From JBGPLJ01 sp035644395 (GTDB taxonomy: Bacteria; Pseudomonadota; Gammaproteobacteria; Steroidobacterales; Steroidobacteraceae): a stretch of DNA of 64,000 nt. The notes below the pieces were generated by a model. It was given only the letters and a program-made list of their open reading frames with translations. It was not told where the DNA came from and did no database searches. Shown in pieces: positions 8,940 to 16,732 of the stretch (within the stretch, counting starts at the first letter, position 1; each line of letters starts with the position of its first letter). The stretch lies in assembly GCA_035644395.1 (NCBI GenBank), contig DASQOR010000065.1, positions 62,001-126,000 on the forward strand, read 5' to 3'. Made by a program: the position numbers and the translations under genes.

Positions 8940-10148
8940 ATGCGCGCTGACGTCGTCATCGCGGGCGGGGGGATGATCGGGGCGAGTCTCGCGGTTGCGC
9001 TCGCGCCGCTCGGGCTCAAGGTGGCGCTCGTCGAGAGCGCGCCGCTTGGATCGGAGGCGCAGCCCAGTTTCGATGAGCGCACCACGGCGCTCTCGAACGG
9101 CAGCCGGCGCATCTACGAAAGTATCGGTATCTGGCGGTCGGTGGCGCAGGAAGCGACCGCCATCCGCCGCATTCATATCTCCGACCGCGGCCGGTTCGGA
9201 TTCGCGCGCATCGACGCCGGTGAACAGGGCGTCGCGGCACTCGGTTACGTGCTCGCGAACCGGGCGCTCGGCACGGCACTGTGGGACCGGCTGACGGCCG
9301 ATGGCAATCTCACCGTGCTGTGCCCGGCAACGGCCACCGGCCTCGCGAAGGCGCCCGATGCGTTGACCCTCGAGGTCGGGCAGGCCAATGGAGCCGCGCG
9401 CATCGACTGCAGCCTGCTGGTCGCGGCCGACGGCGCGCATTCCTCGATCCGCCAGGCGCTCGGCATCGAGGCGACCACCTGGGATTACGACCAGGTCGCC
9501 GTCATCACGAACGTGCTCGCCCGGAAATTTCACGATCACGTCGCCTACGAACGCTTCACGCCGAATGGCCCGATCGCCCTGCTGCCCATGAGCGAAGGGC
9601 GCTGCACCGTGGTCTGGACGCTCGCTCCCGAGCGCGCCGAGCAGGTGTTGGCGCTGCCCGACGAAGAATTCCTGCGCGCGCTGCAGGCGGCCTTCGGCAT
9701 GCGACTCGGCCGCCTGACGCGCGTCGGCCGCAGGCATTCTTACCCGCTTGCACTGACGCGCGCAGACGAGCAAGTCGCCGATCGGGTGGTGATCATCGGC
9801 AACGCTGCGCAGGGCCTGCATCCGATCGCGGGCCAGGGATTCAACCTGGGGTTGCGCGATGTCGCGACCCTCGCCGAACTCATCGCCGGGCATCGCGCAG
9901 ACCTCGGTTCGCCCGCGATGCTCGAGCGTTACCGCGACTGGCGGCGTTCGGACCGGCGCTCGGTCGTCGCCTTCACCGACGGCCTGGTGCGGCTCTTCGG
10001 CAATCCGCTTGCGGGCGTGAAGCTCGCGCGCAATCTCGGATTGCTCGCGTTCGACCTGATGCCGCCCGCGAAGGATGCGCTCAGCCGCCTCAGCATGGGC
10101 GTCAGCGGGCGCTTGCCGAAGCTCGCCCGCGGGCTGCCACTGCAGTGA
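8940..10148 (+). CDS. ubiH: 2-octaprenyl-6-methoxyphenol hydroxylase (UbiH)
   Basis: 402 residues, UbiH/UbiI/Coq6 flavin monooxygenase family. An N-terminal FAD-binding GGGMIGASLA, the ADGAHSSIR motif near residue 161 and the second FAD motif near 279 are visible. The last reads GNAAQGLHPIAGQGFNLGLRD, where most relatives have GDAAH; the Asp and His changes are typical of UbiH rather than a sign of decay. It introduces a ring hydroxyl in ubiquinone synthesis. Its stop overlaps the ubiI GTG start. Confidence 0.9.
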   Translation: MRADVVIAGGGMIGASLAVALAPLGLKVALVESAPLGSEAQPSFDERTTALSNGSRRIYESIGIWRSVAQEATAIRRIHISDRGRFGFARIDAGEQGVAALGYVLANRALGTALWDRLTADGNLTVLCPATATGLAKAPDALTLEVGQANGAARIDCSLLVAADGAHSSIRQALGIEATTWDYDQVAVITNVLARKFHDHVAYERFTPNGPIALLPMSEGRCTVVWTLAPERAEQVLALPDEEFLRALQAAFGMRLGRLTRVGRRHSYPLALTRADEQVADRVVIIGNAAQGLHPIAGQGFNLGLRDVATLAELIAGHRADLGSPAMLERYRDWRRSDRRSVVAFTDGLVRLFGNPLAGVKLARNLGLLAFDLMPPAKDALSRLSMGVSGRLPKLARGLPLQ

Positions 10149-11368
10149 AGACCGACTTCGACATCGTCATCGCCGGGGCCGGGATGGTCGGCGCCTGCGC
10201 GGCGACACTCCTTGCGAAGACTCCGATCTGCCCGGCAAGCCGCATTGCGCTGATCGATGCGAAGCCACCCGCGCCGGCGCGCACCGATGTCGACATCGAC
10301 CTCAGGGTGTCTGCCATCTCGCGCGGGTCCGAGCGCATCCTCGCAGCCTGTGGCGTCCGCGATGCCGTGCTCTCCGATCGCAGCCATCCCTACCAGCGCA
10401 TGCAGGTCTGGGACGCGAGCTCCGCACCCGACGGCGGCGGCGTCCTGAAATTCGACGCCGCGGAGGTCGGCGAGCCGAACCTCGGCTACATCGTCGAAAA
10501 CCGCTGGCTGCAATGGCATCTGTTCGAGGCCGCCGTGCGGTCGGGCGTCACGGTGTTTCGCCAGGCCGTCACGGCGCTCGATCTCGGCGATGCGCAGGCC
10601 ACCGTCACTCTTGCCGAGGGCCGCAGCCTGTCCGCGGCCCTCGTGATCGGCGCGGATGGCGCCGATTCACCCTTGCGCGAGTTCGCCGGCATTGAAACGA
10701 AAGGCTGGGGCTACGCGCAGGAAGCGCTCGTCAGCCATATCCGCACGGAGCTCGCGCATGCCGACACCGCGCGGCAGCGATTCCTCGAATCGGGGCCGAT
10801 CGCGCTGCTGCCGCTCGCGGATGGGCGCTCCTCCATCGTCTGGTCGACGACGCCGGAACAGGCGGAGGCGATGCGCGAGATCGACGCCGACGACTTCGCG
10901 CGGGCGATCGAGCAGGCGACCGATGGCGTGCTCGGGTCGGTGACGCTCGCCGCGCCGCGCGCGAGCTTTCCACTGCGGCTCGCGCACGCGATCGACTACA
11001 CGCGGCCGCGATTCGTGCTGATCGGCGATGCGGCCCATGCCGTGCATCCGCTCGCGGGGCTCGGCGTGAACCTCGGGTTTCTCGATGCCGCCGCCCTGAC
11101 GGAAACGCTCGTCGATGCGCGCGCTGCGGGAGCCGAGCTCGGCGACCTGAAGCCGCTGCGCCGCTATGAGCGCTGGCGCAAGAGCGAGAATCTCGCGGCG
11201 ATGGGCATGCTGGATGGTATCAACCGGCTCTTCTCGAATGGCAACCCCGCTCTATCGGGGCTGCGCCGCGCCGGCCTCGGCGCCGTCAACCAGCTCGGTC
11301 CCGTCAAGAACTTCTTCATCCGCCGCGCTCTCGGCACCGCGGGCGAGCTGCCTCGCGCCGCGAAATAG
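10145..11368 (+). CDS. ubiI: UbiI/VisC-type ubiquinone biosynthesis monooxygenase
   Basis: 407 residues from a GTG that overlaps the ubiH stop (GTGA). FAD-binding GAGMVGACAATL at the N-terminus, GADGADSPLRE near 168 and GDAAHAVHPLAGLGVNLGFLDA near 294 are canonical for the family. UbiI catalyses C5 hydroxylation in aerobic ubiquinone synthesis. UbiH, UbiI and UbiF cannot be told apart with certainty by motifs, but the order pepP-ubiH-ubiI supports this assignment. A perfect 37-bp inverted repeat follows eleven bases after the stop. Confidence 0.87.
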   Translation: MKTDFDIVIAGAGMVGACAATLLAKTPICPASRIALIDAKPPAPARTDVDIDLRVSAISRGSERILAACGVRDAVLSDRSHPYQRMQVWDASSAPDGGGVLKFDAAEVGEPNLGYIVENRWLQWHLFEAAVRSGVTVFRQAVTALDLGDAQATVTLAEGRSLSAALVIGADGADSPLREFAGIETKGWGYAQEALVSHIRTELAHADTARQRFLESGPIALLPLADGRSSIVWSTTPEQAEAMREIDADDFARAIEQATDGVLGSVTLAAPRASFPLRLAHAIDYTRPRFVLIGDAAHAVHPLAGLGVNLGFLDAAALTETLVDARAAGAELGDLKPLRRYERWRKSENLAAMGMLDGINRLFSNGNPALSGLRRAGLGAVNQLGPVKNFFIRRALGTAGELPRAAK

Positions 11369-11379
11369 GGCGGCGTCCG

Positions 11380-11461
11380 CCAATTTTCCCGGCGGGTACC
11401 GGGAGGTGCCGTGGCGCCGGCCGCCGCCACGGCACCTCCCGGTACCCGCCGGGAAAATTGG
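11380..11461. repeat. Large perfect inverted repeat (37-bp arms, 8-base loop)
   Basis: The arm at 11380-11416 begins CCAATTTTCCCGGCGGGTAC and ends CCGTGGCG; the second arm at 11425-11461 is its exact reverse complement. It fills the gap between the convergent ubiI and phhB genes. It could serve as a bidirectional terminator, but 37 perfectly paired bases are far more than a terminator needs, so a non-autonomous mobile palindrome is equally likely. Its sequence is unrelated to the GGGGACA palindromes elsewhere in the window. Confidence 0.8.
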
Positions 11462-11474
11462 GCAGGCCGCCGCT

Positions 11475-11810
11475 TTATTGCGCGAGCGCGTCGATTTTCG
11501 CGGCGCAGATGAAGTCGTTCTCCGAGAGGCCGCGGATGGCGTGCGTCGAGTAGCGGATGCGGCAGTAGTGGTAGCCGACCTCGAGATCCGGGTGGTGATC
11601 CTCGCGGTTTGCGATATGCGCCACGGCATTGACGAACGACATCGTGCGGTAGAAGTCCTTGAAGCTGAACTCGCGCCGTATCTCGGTGCTGGCGGCGTCG
11701 ATCGACCAGCCGTCCTTCAGCTGCCGCAGCAGGCCCTGGGCGGTGCTCGCCGACAGGGCCGGCACGCCGCCCTCGCAAGGAACGCATTTCTTCGAGCTCA
11801 AATCGCTCAT
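11475..11810 (-). CDS. phhB: 4a-hydroxytetrahydrobiopterin dehydratase
   Basis: 111 residues. The pterin-4a-carbinolamine dehydratase signature is complete: FKDFYRTMSFVNAVAHIANREDHHPDLEV near residues 50-77, with the catalytic histidine pair. It dehydrates the 4a-carbinolamine left by phenylalanine hydroxylase, and it also appears in genomes lacking that enzyme, where it may act on molybdopterin or serve as a general pterin enzyme. No phenylalanine hydroxylase gene is visible in the window. It overlaps the ispG stop by four bases and so is co-translated with it. Confidence 0.92.
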   Translation of the reverse strand: MSDLSSKKCVPCEGGVPALSASTAQGLLRQLKDGWSIDAASTEIRREFSFKDFYRTMSFVNAVAHIANREDHHPDLEVGYHYCRIRYSTHAIRGLSENDFICAAKIDALAQ

Positions 11811-13033
11811 GGCGGGGTCCTCCGCGTGTAGGTCTTCGCGACGTAGTCTTCGACCATCTGTTGGAATTCCTCGGCGATCCGCCCGCCCTTCAGCGTCACG
11901 GACTTCTCGCCATCGACATAGACAGGCGCAACCGGCCGTTCGCCGGTGCCCGGCAGGCTGATGCCGAGATTCGCGTGCTTGCTCTCACCGGGTCCGTTCA
12001 CGACGCAGCCCATTACCGCGACGGTCATGTCTTCAACGCCGGTGTAGCGCTCGCGCCATGCGGGCATCTGCCGGCGGATGTGCGACTGGATCTTCTGCGC
12101 GAGTTCCTGGAAATAGCTGCTGGTCGTGCGGCCGCAGCCGGGACAGGCGATGACCATCGGCAGGAACGCGCGCAGGCCCATGGTCTGCAGGATCTCCTGC
12201 GCGACGATGACCTCCTGCGTCCGGTCGCCGTTCGGCTCGGGCGTGAGCGAGACGCGAATCGTGTCGCCGATGCCCTCCTGCAGGAGGACCGCCATGGCGG
12301 CGGTCGATGCCACGATGCCCTTGGACCCCATGCCGGCTTCGGTGAGCCCGAGATGCAGCGGATAGTCGCAGCGCCCGGCGAGCTTGCGGTACACCGCGAT
12401 GAGATCCTGCACACCCGAGACTTTCGCGCTCACGATGATCTTGTCGTGCGGGAGGCCAAGCTCCTCGGCCCGGCGTGCGCTCGCGACGCCCGATTCGACG
12501 ATGGCCGCGCGCATGACGTCGTTCGCGTCGAGCGGCTCGGGCGCCCGCGAATTCTCATCCATCATCGTCGTCAGCAGATCCTGATCGAGGCTCCCCCAGT
12601 TGACGCCGATGCGCACCGGCTTCTGGAAGCGGCAGGCGACCTCGATCATCTCGGCGAACTGCGGATCGCGCTTGCTGCCGCGCCCGACATTGCCCGGATT
12701 GATGCGGTACTTCGCGAGGGCTTCGGCACACGCCGGGTGGGCCTTCAGGAGCTTGTGGCCGTTGAAGTGGAAATCGCCGATCAACGGCACGTTGACGCCG
12801 GACTGGTCGAGCCGCTCCCGGATCGCCGGCACCGCCGCCGCCGCCTCATCGGTATTGACCGTGATGCGCACGAGCTCGGAACCCGCCCGCGCCAGCGCCT
12901 TCACCTGGTTCGCCGTCGAATCGGCGTCCGCCGTGTCGGTGTTCGTCATCGACTGCACGACGATCGGCGCGCCGCCGCCCACCGTCACCTGGGCGACGCG
13001 GACGGCAACGGTCTTGCGGCGGCAACTTGTCAT
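11807..13033 (-). CDS. ispG: 4-hydroxy-3-methylbut-2-enyl diphosphate synthase
   Basis: 408 residues. IspG (GcpE) is the [4Fe-4S] enzyme of the MEP isoprenoid pathway that converts MEcPP to HMBPP. The opening QSMTNTDTAD motif, the TIM-barrel region and the C-terminal cluster cysteines (CPGCGRT near 303, GCVVNGPGE near 345) are all present. Isoprenoids made here feed the ubiquinone side chain, which suits the nearby ubi genes, although these are on the other strand. It lies 14 bases downstream of the DUF885 gene, probably one transcription unit with it and phhB. Confidence 0.96.
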   Translation of the reverse strand: MTSCRRKTVAVRVAQVTVGGGAPIVVQSMTNTDTADADSTANQVKALARAGSELVRITVNTDEAAAAVPAIRERLDQSGVNVPLIGDFHFNGHKLLKAHPACAEALAKYRINPGNVGRGSKRDPQFAEMIEVACRFQKPVRIGVNWGSLDQDLLTTMMDENSRAPEPLDANDVMRAAIVESGVASARRAEELGLPHDKIIVSAKVSGVQDLIAVYRKLAGRCDYPLHLGLTEAGMGSKGIVASTAAMAVLLQEGIGDTIRVSLTPEPNGDRTQEVIVAQEILQTMGLRAFLPMVIACPGCGRTTSSYFQELAQKIQSHIRRQMPAWRERYTGVEDMTVAVMGCVVNGPGESKHANLGISLPGTGERPVAPVYVDGEKSVTLKGGRIAEEFQQMVEDYVAKTYTRRTPP

Positions 13034-13047
13034 GGACGCTTCCGGGC

Positions 13048-14811
13048 CTACTGCTTCGACGCGATCCAGTCGTGGACCGTGCGCTCGAGCACGTCGAGCG
13101 GTACGGCGCCGGTCGCGAGCACCGTGTCGTGGAATTCGCGGATGTCGAATCTCGCGCCGAGCTTCGCTTGCGCCTCTTCGCGCAGGCCGAGGATCCTGAG
13201 CTGGCCGATCTTGTAGGCGAGGGCCTGGCCGGGCGTGCCGATATAGCGATCGATCTCATTGACGATGTCGGTCTCGGTCTTCGCGGCGTTCGCCTTGAAA
13301 TAGTCGATCGCCTGCTGGCGCGTCCAGTGCCTGGAATGGATCCCGGTGTCGACGACGAGGCGCACCGCGCGCCACATCTCGTAGGTCAGCTGGCCGAACT
13401 TCGAATAGGGATCCGTGTAGAGGCCGAGCTGGTAGCCGAGGCTCTCGGAATAAAGGCCCCAGCCCTCGACGTAGGCCGTGTAGCTCGCGTTCTTGCGGAA
13501 CTGCGGCATGTCGCCCATTTCGAGCTGCAACGCGATCTGCAGGTGATGGCCCGGCACGGCTTCGTGCACGGTCAGCACTTCCATTTCGTACTTCGGCCGC
13601 ACTTCCGGCTTGTAGAGATTCACGTAGTAATAGCCCGGCCGCTTGCCGTCGTCCGACGGCTGATTGTAGTAAGCGGTCGTGGTGTTCGGCGCGGAGGTCA
13701 TCGGAATCGGCCGCACGCCGTATGGAGTGCGCGGGAGCTTGCCGAACAGCCTGGTCAGGTTCGGGTCGATGCGCTTGGCGGTCGCGAGATAGGCGTTGAA
13801 GAGTTCATCGCCCGTCTGGTAATAGAACTGCGGATCGGTGCGCAGGAAGTTCAGGAACTCATCGAACGTTCCCTTGAAGCCGACCTCGGCGATCACCTTC
13901 ACCATCTCGCCGTGGATGCGCGCGACCTCCTTGAGGCCGATCTCGTGGATCTCGTCGGGGGTGAGGTCGGTCGTCGTGTAGTACTTCGCGAGCGCGCGGT
14001 AGTACTCATCGCCCTTCGGCGTGTCCCAGATGCCGACCGACGCGCGGCACGCGGGCAGGTAGGATTTCTCGAAGGCCGTGCGCAATCGATGGATGGCGGG
14101 CAGCACGGAATTCCGGATCGTCGCGCGGGCTTGCGTGCTCAGCCGCCCGCGAGTGGCCGCATCGAAGCTCTCCGGGTACTTGCGGAAGGGGTCGAAGTAG
14201 GGACTCTTCTCGGGATCAGCGACATCCTGCTGCGCGATCTGCGGCTGCATGCGCTCGCAGAGGATGCGCGGCAGCACGCGCTTCTCCTTCACGGCGAGCT
14301 TCCAGTTCGCGATGTGCTGGTCGACGAGCCCGCCGTACTTGCCGAGCCGCGCCAGCCAGTCTTCGTAGTCCTCGACCGACTGGAAGGGGAGGAAATCGGT
14401 GAATTCGTTCAGCGTGTGCACGCCGCCGCGGTGATCGTCGGCGTAGAGGAAAGCCCTGAACGGATACAGCGTCACGCGATCGCGGTACTCGTGCCGGAAG
14501 AGGTCGTAGTTCAGCTGATCCGCGGGCGTGAGTGCCGCGCGCTGGATCCCCTCGAGTTCCCTGAGCACGGCGAGGTCCGCCTGATGACTCTTCCCGGCGA
14601 AGGCGGGCGAGTCGTCCGGCAGTTCCCGGCTGTAGCGGTTGTCGCCCGTGTACGAGGCGTTGAGCGGGCCCTCGCGATGGTCGCGTTCGTATTCGCGGTC
14701 GAAGAGGCCATGCAGGTCGCCGGCGGCGTCCGCCAGGGCGGGGGCCGGAATAACGGCCGGGAGCGCCAGTAACAGGAGCGGGAGCAGGGCTTTCTGCAGG
14801 CGCGTTTGCAT
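13048..14811 (-). CDS. Exported DUF885 family protein (putative metallopeptidase)
   Basis: 587 residues beginning with a typical Sec signal peptide (KALLPLLLLALPAVIPAPALA, cleavage after ADA). The body is the DUF885 domain, with the metal-binding-like HEAVPGHHLQ motif near residue 415 and the C-terminal GTPGQALAYKIGQ and FHDTVLATGAVPL segments typical of the family. These proteins are assumed to be periplasmic zinc-dependent carboxypeptidase-like enzymes; the substrate is unknown. I chose the ATG at 14811 because it begins the signal peptide; the much longer open frame upstream is antisense to the riboswitch and gcvT and is not coding. A second, degenerate relative is encoded at 50008-51639. 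Confidence 0.88.
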   Translation of the reverse strand: MQTRLQKALLPLLLLALPAVIPAPALADAAGDLHGLFDREYERDHREGPLNASYTGDNRYSRELPDDSPAFAGKSHQADLAVLRELEGIQRAALTPADQLNYDLFRHEYRDRVTLYPFRAFLYADDHRGGVHTLNEFTDFLPFQSVEDYEDWLARLGKYGGLVDQHIANWKLAVKEKRVLPRILCERMQPQIAQQDVADPEKSPYFDPFRKYPESFDAATRGRLSTQARATIRNSVLPAIHRLRTAFEKSYLPACRASVGIWDTPKGDEYYRALAKYYTTTDLTPDEIHEIGLKEVARIHGEMVKVIAEVGFKGTFDEFLNFLRTDPQFYYQTGDELFNAYLATAKRIDPNLTRLFGKLPRTPYGVRPIPMTSAPNTTTAYYNQPSDDGKRPGYYYVNLYKPEVRPKYEMEVLTVHEAVPGHHLQIALQLEMGDMPQFRKNASYTAYVEGWGLYSESLGYQLGLYTDPYSKFGQLTYEMWRAVRLVVDTGIHSRHWTRQQAIDYFKANAAKTETDIVNEIDRYIGTPGQALAYKIGQLRILGLREEAQAKLGARFDIREFHDTVLATGAVPLDVLERTVHDWIASKQ

Positions 14812-14899
14812 GACGATCAAGGCCTTATGGGCAAATGCGGGGCGGGGACAATAGCGCACACCGCTTTTGGCCGCTATCATCCGCGCACCCGTCACAAGG

Positions 14900-15136
14900 C
14901 TCGACCGGAGAGAGCTGATTCGGACCTCGTCCGAGCCAGCCGCCGAAGGCGCAACCCGCCCGGAAACGCTCAGGCAAAGAGAACGGCGAGATCTGACGGT
15001 CTCTGGAGAGCGGCTCAAAAGAGCCCACCGAAGGGGAGAAAAATGGGGACATTCCCGATTTCGCACACGGGTGTGCGGGTCGCGGCGAAATCGGGAATGT
15101 CCCCATTTTTCTAATCTCTCAGGTTCGAAGGACAGA
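14900..15136 (+). promoter_or_regulatory. Tandem glycine riboswitch (aptamer 2 carries an inserted palindrome)
   Basis: Two glycine aptamers precede gcvT. Aptamer 1 shows GGAGAGAGC, the core CGCCGAAGGCGCAA and GCTCAGGCAAAGAGAACGG. The linker and second aptamer read CTCTGGAGAG, CACCGAAGGGG and, after an insertion, AATCTCTCAGGT and GGACAGAGGGG. These match the glycine class in order and spacing. Between CACCGAAGGGG and AATCTCTCAGG, normally a variable stem-loop (P3 side), sits a 72-base palindrome. An intrinsic terminator follows directly, so glycine probably acts by preventing termination, switching on the glycine cleavage genes. A TATCAT at 14875 may be the -10 of the leader's promoter. Ends are approximate. 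Confidence 0.9.
15039..15110. repeat. Palindromic element B inside the glycine riboswitch
   Basis: A 26-base arm, AAAAATGGGGACATTCCC plus GATTTCGC, at 15039-15064 is repeated as its exact reverse complement at 15085-15110, with a 20-base loop that contains a small GC hairpin. The arms match element A (6396-6455) at all but one or two positions, so the two are copies of one dispersed repeat. Here it replaces the variable loop of the second aptamer. Because the arms pair with each other it can stack as an extension of the aptamer's own stem, which may be why the insertion was tolerated. Confidence 0.88.
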
Positions 15137-15140
15137 GGGG

Positions 15141-15177
15141 CGGCCGATACCGGCAGGGTATCGGCCGTCCCTTTTTT
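15141..15177 (+). terminator. Intrinsic terminator of the gcv leader
   Basis: An 11-bp perfect stem (CGGCCGATACC and its complement, 5-base loop) is followed by TCCCTTTTTTCTTTT. It lies between the second glycine aptamer and the gcvT ribosome-binding site, as expected for a riboswitch expression platform working by transcription attenuation. Confidence 0.85.
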
Positions 15178-15198
15178 CTTTTCTGACGGCAGGTAACG

Positions 15199-16290
15199 AT
15201 GGCATTGCGCACGCCTCTCTATCAATCGCACGTCGATCGCGGCGCCCGCATGGTCGACTTCGGCGGCTGGGACATGCCGGTCAACTACGGATCGCAGATC
15301 GAGGAGCACCACGCGGTGCGGCGCGATGCCGGCATGTTCGACGTGTCGCACATGTGCGTGATCGATCTCGAAGGCGCCGGCGTACGCGCGCTGCTCGAGC
15401 GCCTGCTTGCCAATGACGTCGACAAACTGCAGGCGCCGGGCAAGGCGCTCTACACCTGCATGCTGCTCGAGTCGGGCGGCATCATCGACGACCTCATCGT
15501 CTACTACCTCGGCGAGAGCTGGTTCCGGCTGGTCGTGAATGCGGGCACGCGCGACAAGGACATCGCCTGGATCACGGCGCAGTCCCGCGCGTCCGGCGTC
15601 AGCGTGCGCGAGCGCAAGGACCTCGCGATGATCGCCGTGCAGGGTCCGAAGGCACGCGAGAAGGTCGCGGCGCTGCTCGGGCCCGCCGACGCTCCGCTTG
15701 CGATGGGCCTCGAGACTTTCTTCGGCGCCGATCTCAGCACGATGTTCGTAGGCCGCACCGGCTACACGGGGGAAGACGGTTTCGAGCTCGTGATCCCCGC
15801 GGTCAACGTCGTCGACTGGTGGCGCAAGCTCAGCACCGCGGGCATCGCCAGCTGCGGGCTCGGCGCGCGCGACACGCTCCGGCTCGAAGCCGGCATGAAT
15901 CTCTACGGCAGCGACATGGACGAGTCGACGTCGCCGCTCGAGTCCGGGCTCTCCTGGACGGTCGCCCTCGGGCGCAAGGCTCGTGCCTTCGTCGGCCGTC
16001 CCGCGCTCGAAGCGCAGAAGGCGGCGGGCATCGGACGCAAACTCGTCGGCCTCGTGCTCGAGGATCGCGGGGTGCTGCGCGGGCACCAGCAAGTGCTGGC
16101 CGCCGGCGCCGGCGAAGGCGAGATCACCAGCGGCACGTTTTCACCGACGCTCGAGCGTTCCATCGCGCTCGCCCGCGTGCCTTCGGCGACCGGCGAGCGC
16201 GTGCAGGTCGACATCCGCGGCAAGCTCCTGGCCGCCCGTGTCGTGCGCCCGCCCTTCGTGCGCAACGGCAAGAGCCTGCTCAGCTTCTAG
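15199..16290 (+). CDS. gcvT: Glycine cleavage system T protein (aminomethyltransferase)
   Basis: 363 residues. It takes the aminomethyl group from lipoyl-GcvH, releases ammonia and forms 5,10-methylene-THF. Visible motifs are the N-terminal GWDMPVNYGSQIEEHHAVRRDAG, FDVSHM near residue 50, the folate-binding YTGEDGFEL near 193 and DTLRLEAGMNLYG near 224. First gene of the gcvT-H-PA-PB operon, under the glycine riboswitch and terminator just upstream; AGGTAACG serves as the ribosome-binding site. Confidence 0.96.
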   Translation: MALRTPLYQSHVDRGARMVDFGGWDMPVNYGSQIEEHHAVRRDAGMFDVSHMCVIDLEGAGVRALLERLLANDVDKLQAPGKALYTCMLLESGGIIDDLIVYYLGESWFRLVVNAGTRDKDIAWITAQSRASGVSVRERKDLAMIAVQGPKAREKVAALLGPADAPLAMGLETFFGADLSTMFVGRTGYTGEDGFELVIPAVNVVDWWRKLSTAGIASCGLGARDTLRLEAGMNLYGSDMDESTSPLESGLSWTVALGRKARAFVGRPALEAQKAAGIGRKLVGLVLEDRGVLRGHQQVLAAGAGEGEITSGTFSPTLERSIALARVPSATGERVQVDIRGKLLAARVVRPPFVRNGKSLLSF

Positions 16291-16314
16291 CATTCCACTC
16301 CCGCGAGGCCTCCC

Positions 16315-16710
16315 ATGAGCAATGTCCCGACCGACCTGAAGTTCACCAAGTCCCACGAATGGATCCGCGTGCTGCCGGAAGGCATCGCGGAGATCGGCAT
16401 CACCGAGCACGCACAGCAGGCGCTCGGCGATCTCGTGTTCGTCGAGGTGCCGGAATCGGGCCGCGAGGTGTCGGCGGGCGACGCCAGTGCCGTGGTCGAA
16501 TCCGTCAAGGCGGCATCGGACGTGTACGCGCCGGTATCCGGCGAAGTGGTCGAGGGGAACGCGGCCCTCGCGGAGACGCCCGAGCTCATCAACCAGGACC
16601 CCTACGGGTCCGGATGGCTCATGCGCATCCGGTTTTCCAACTCCGCCGAGCTCGACTCGCTCCTCGACGCCCGCGCGTACGAAGAGCAGCTCGCGGGCGA
16701 AGCGCACTAG
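16315..16710 (+). CDS. gcvH: Glycine cleavage system H protein
   Basis: 131 residues, the normal length. The lipoyl-attachment lysine lies in VVESVKAASDVY near residue 63, preceded by the typical TEHAQQALGDLVFVEVP. The C-terminal NQDPYGSGWLMRI region is also conserved. It shuttles the aminomethyl intermediate between the P and T proteins. It lies 24 bases after gcvT and 22 before gcvPA. Confidence 0.97.
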   Translation: MSNVPTDLKFTKSHEWIRVLPEGIAEIGITEHAQQALGDLVFVEVPESGREVSAGDASAVVESVKAASDVYAPVSGEVVEGNAALAETPELINQDPYGSGWLMRIRFSNSAELDSLLDARAYEEQLAGEAH

Positions 16711-16732
16711 CAACAGCCAGGATCGCACCGCC

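Noticed and set aside
9780..9880. UbiH reading GNAAQ instead of GDAAH as a sign of a broken active site
   Set aside because: The variant occurs normally in UbiH proteins and the rest of the FAD motif is intact.
9281..10144. Long in-frame extension before ubiI
   Set aside because: It lies wholly inside ubiH in another frame and has Arg-rich nonsense composition; the GTG at 10145 begins the FAD motif.
14812..16092. Upstream extension of the DUF885 open frame across the riboswitch and gcvT
   Set aside because: The extension is antisense to gcvT and lies before a good signal peptide start at 14811.
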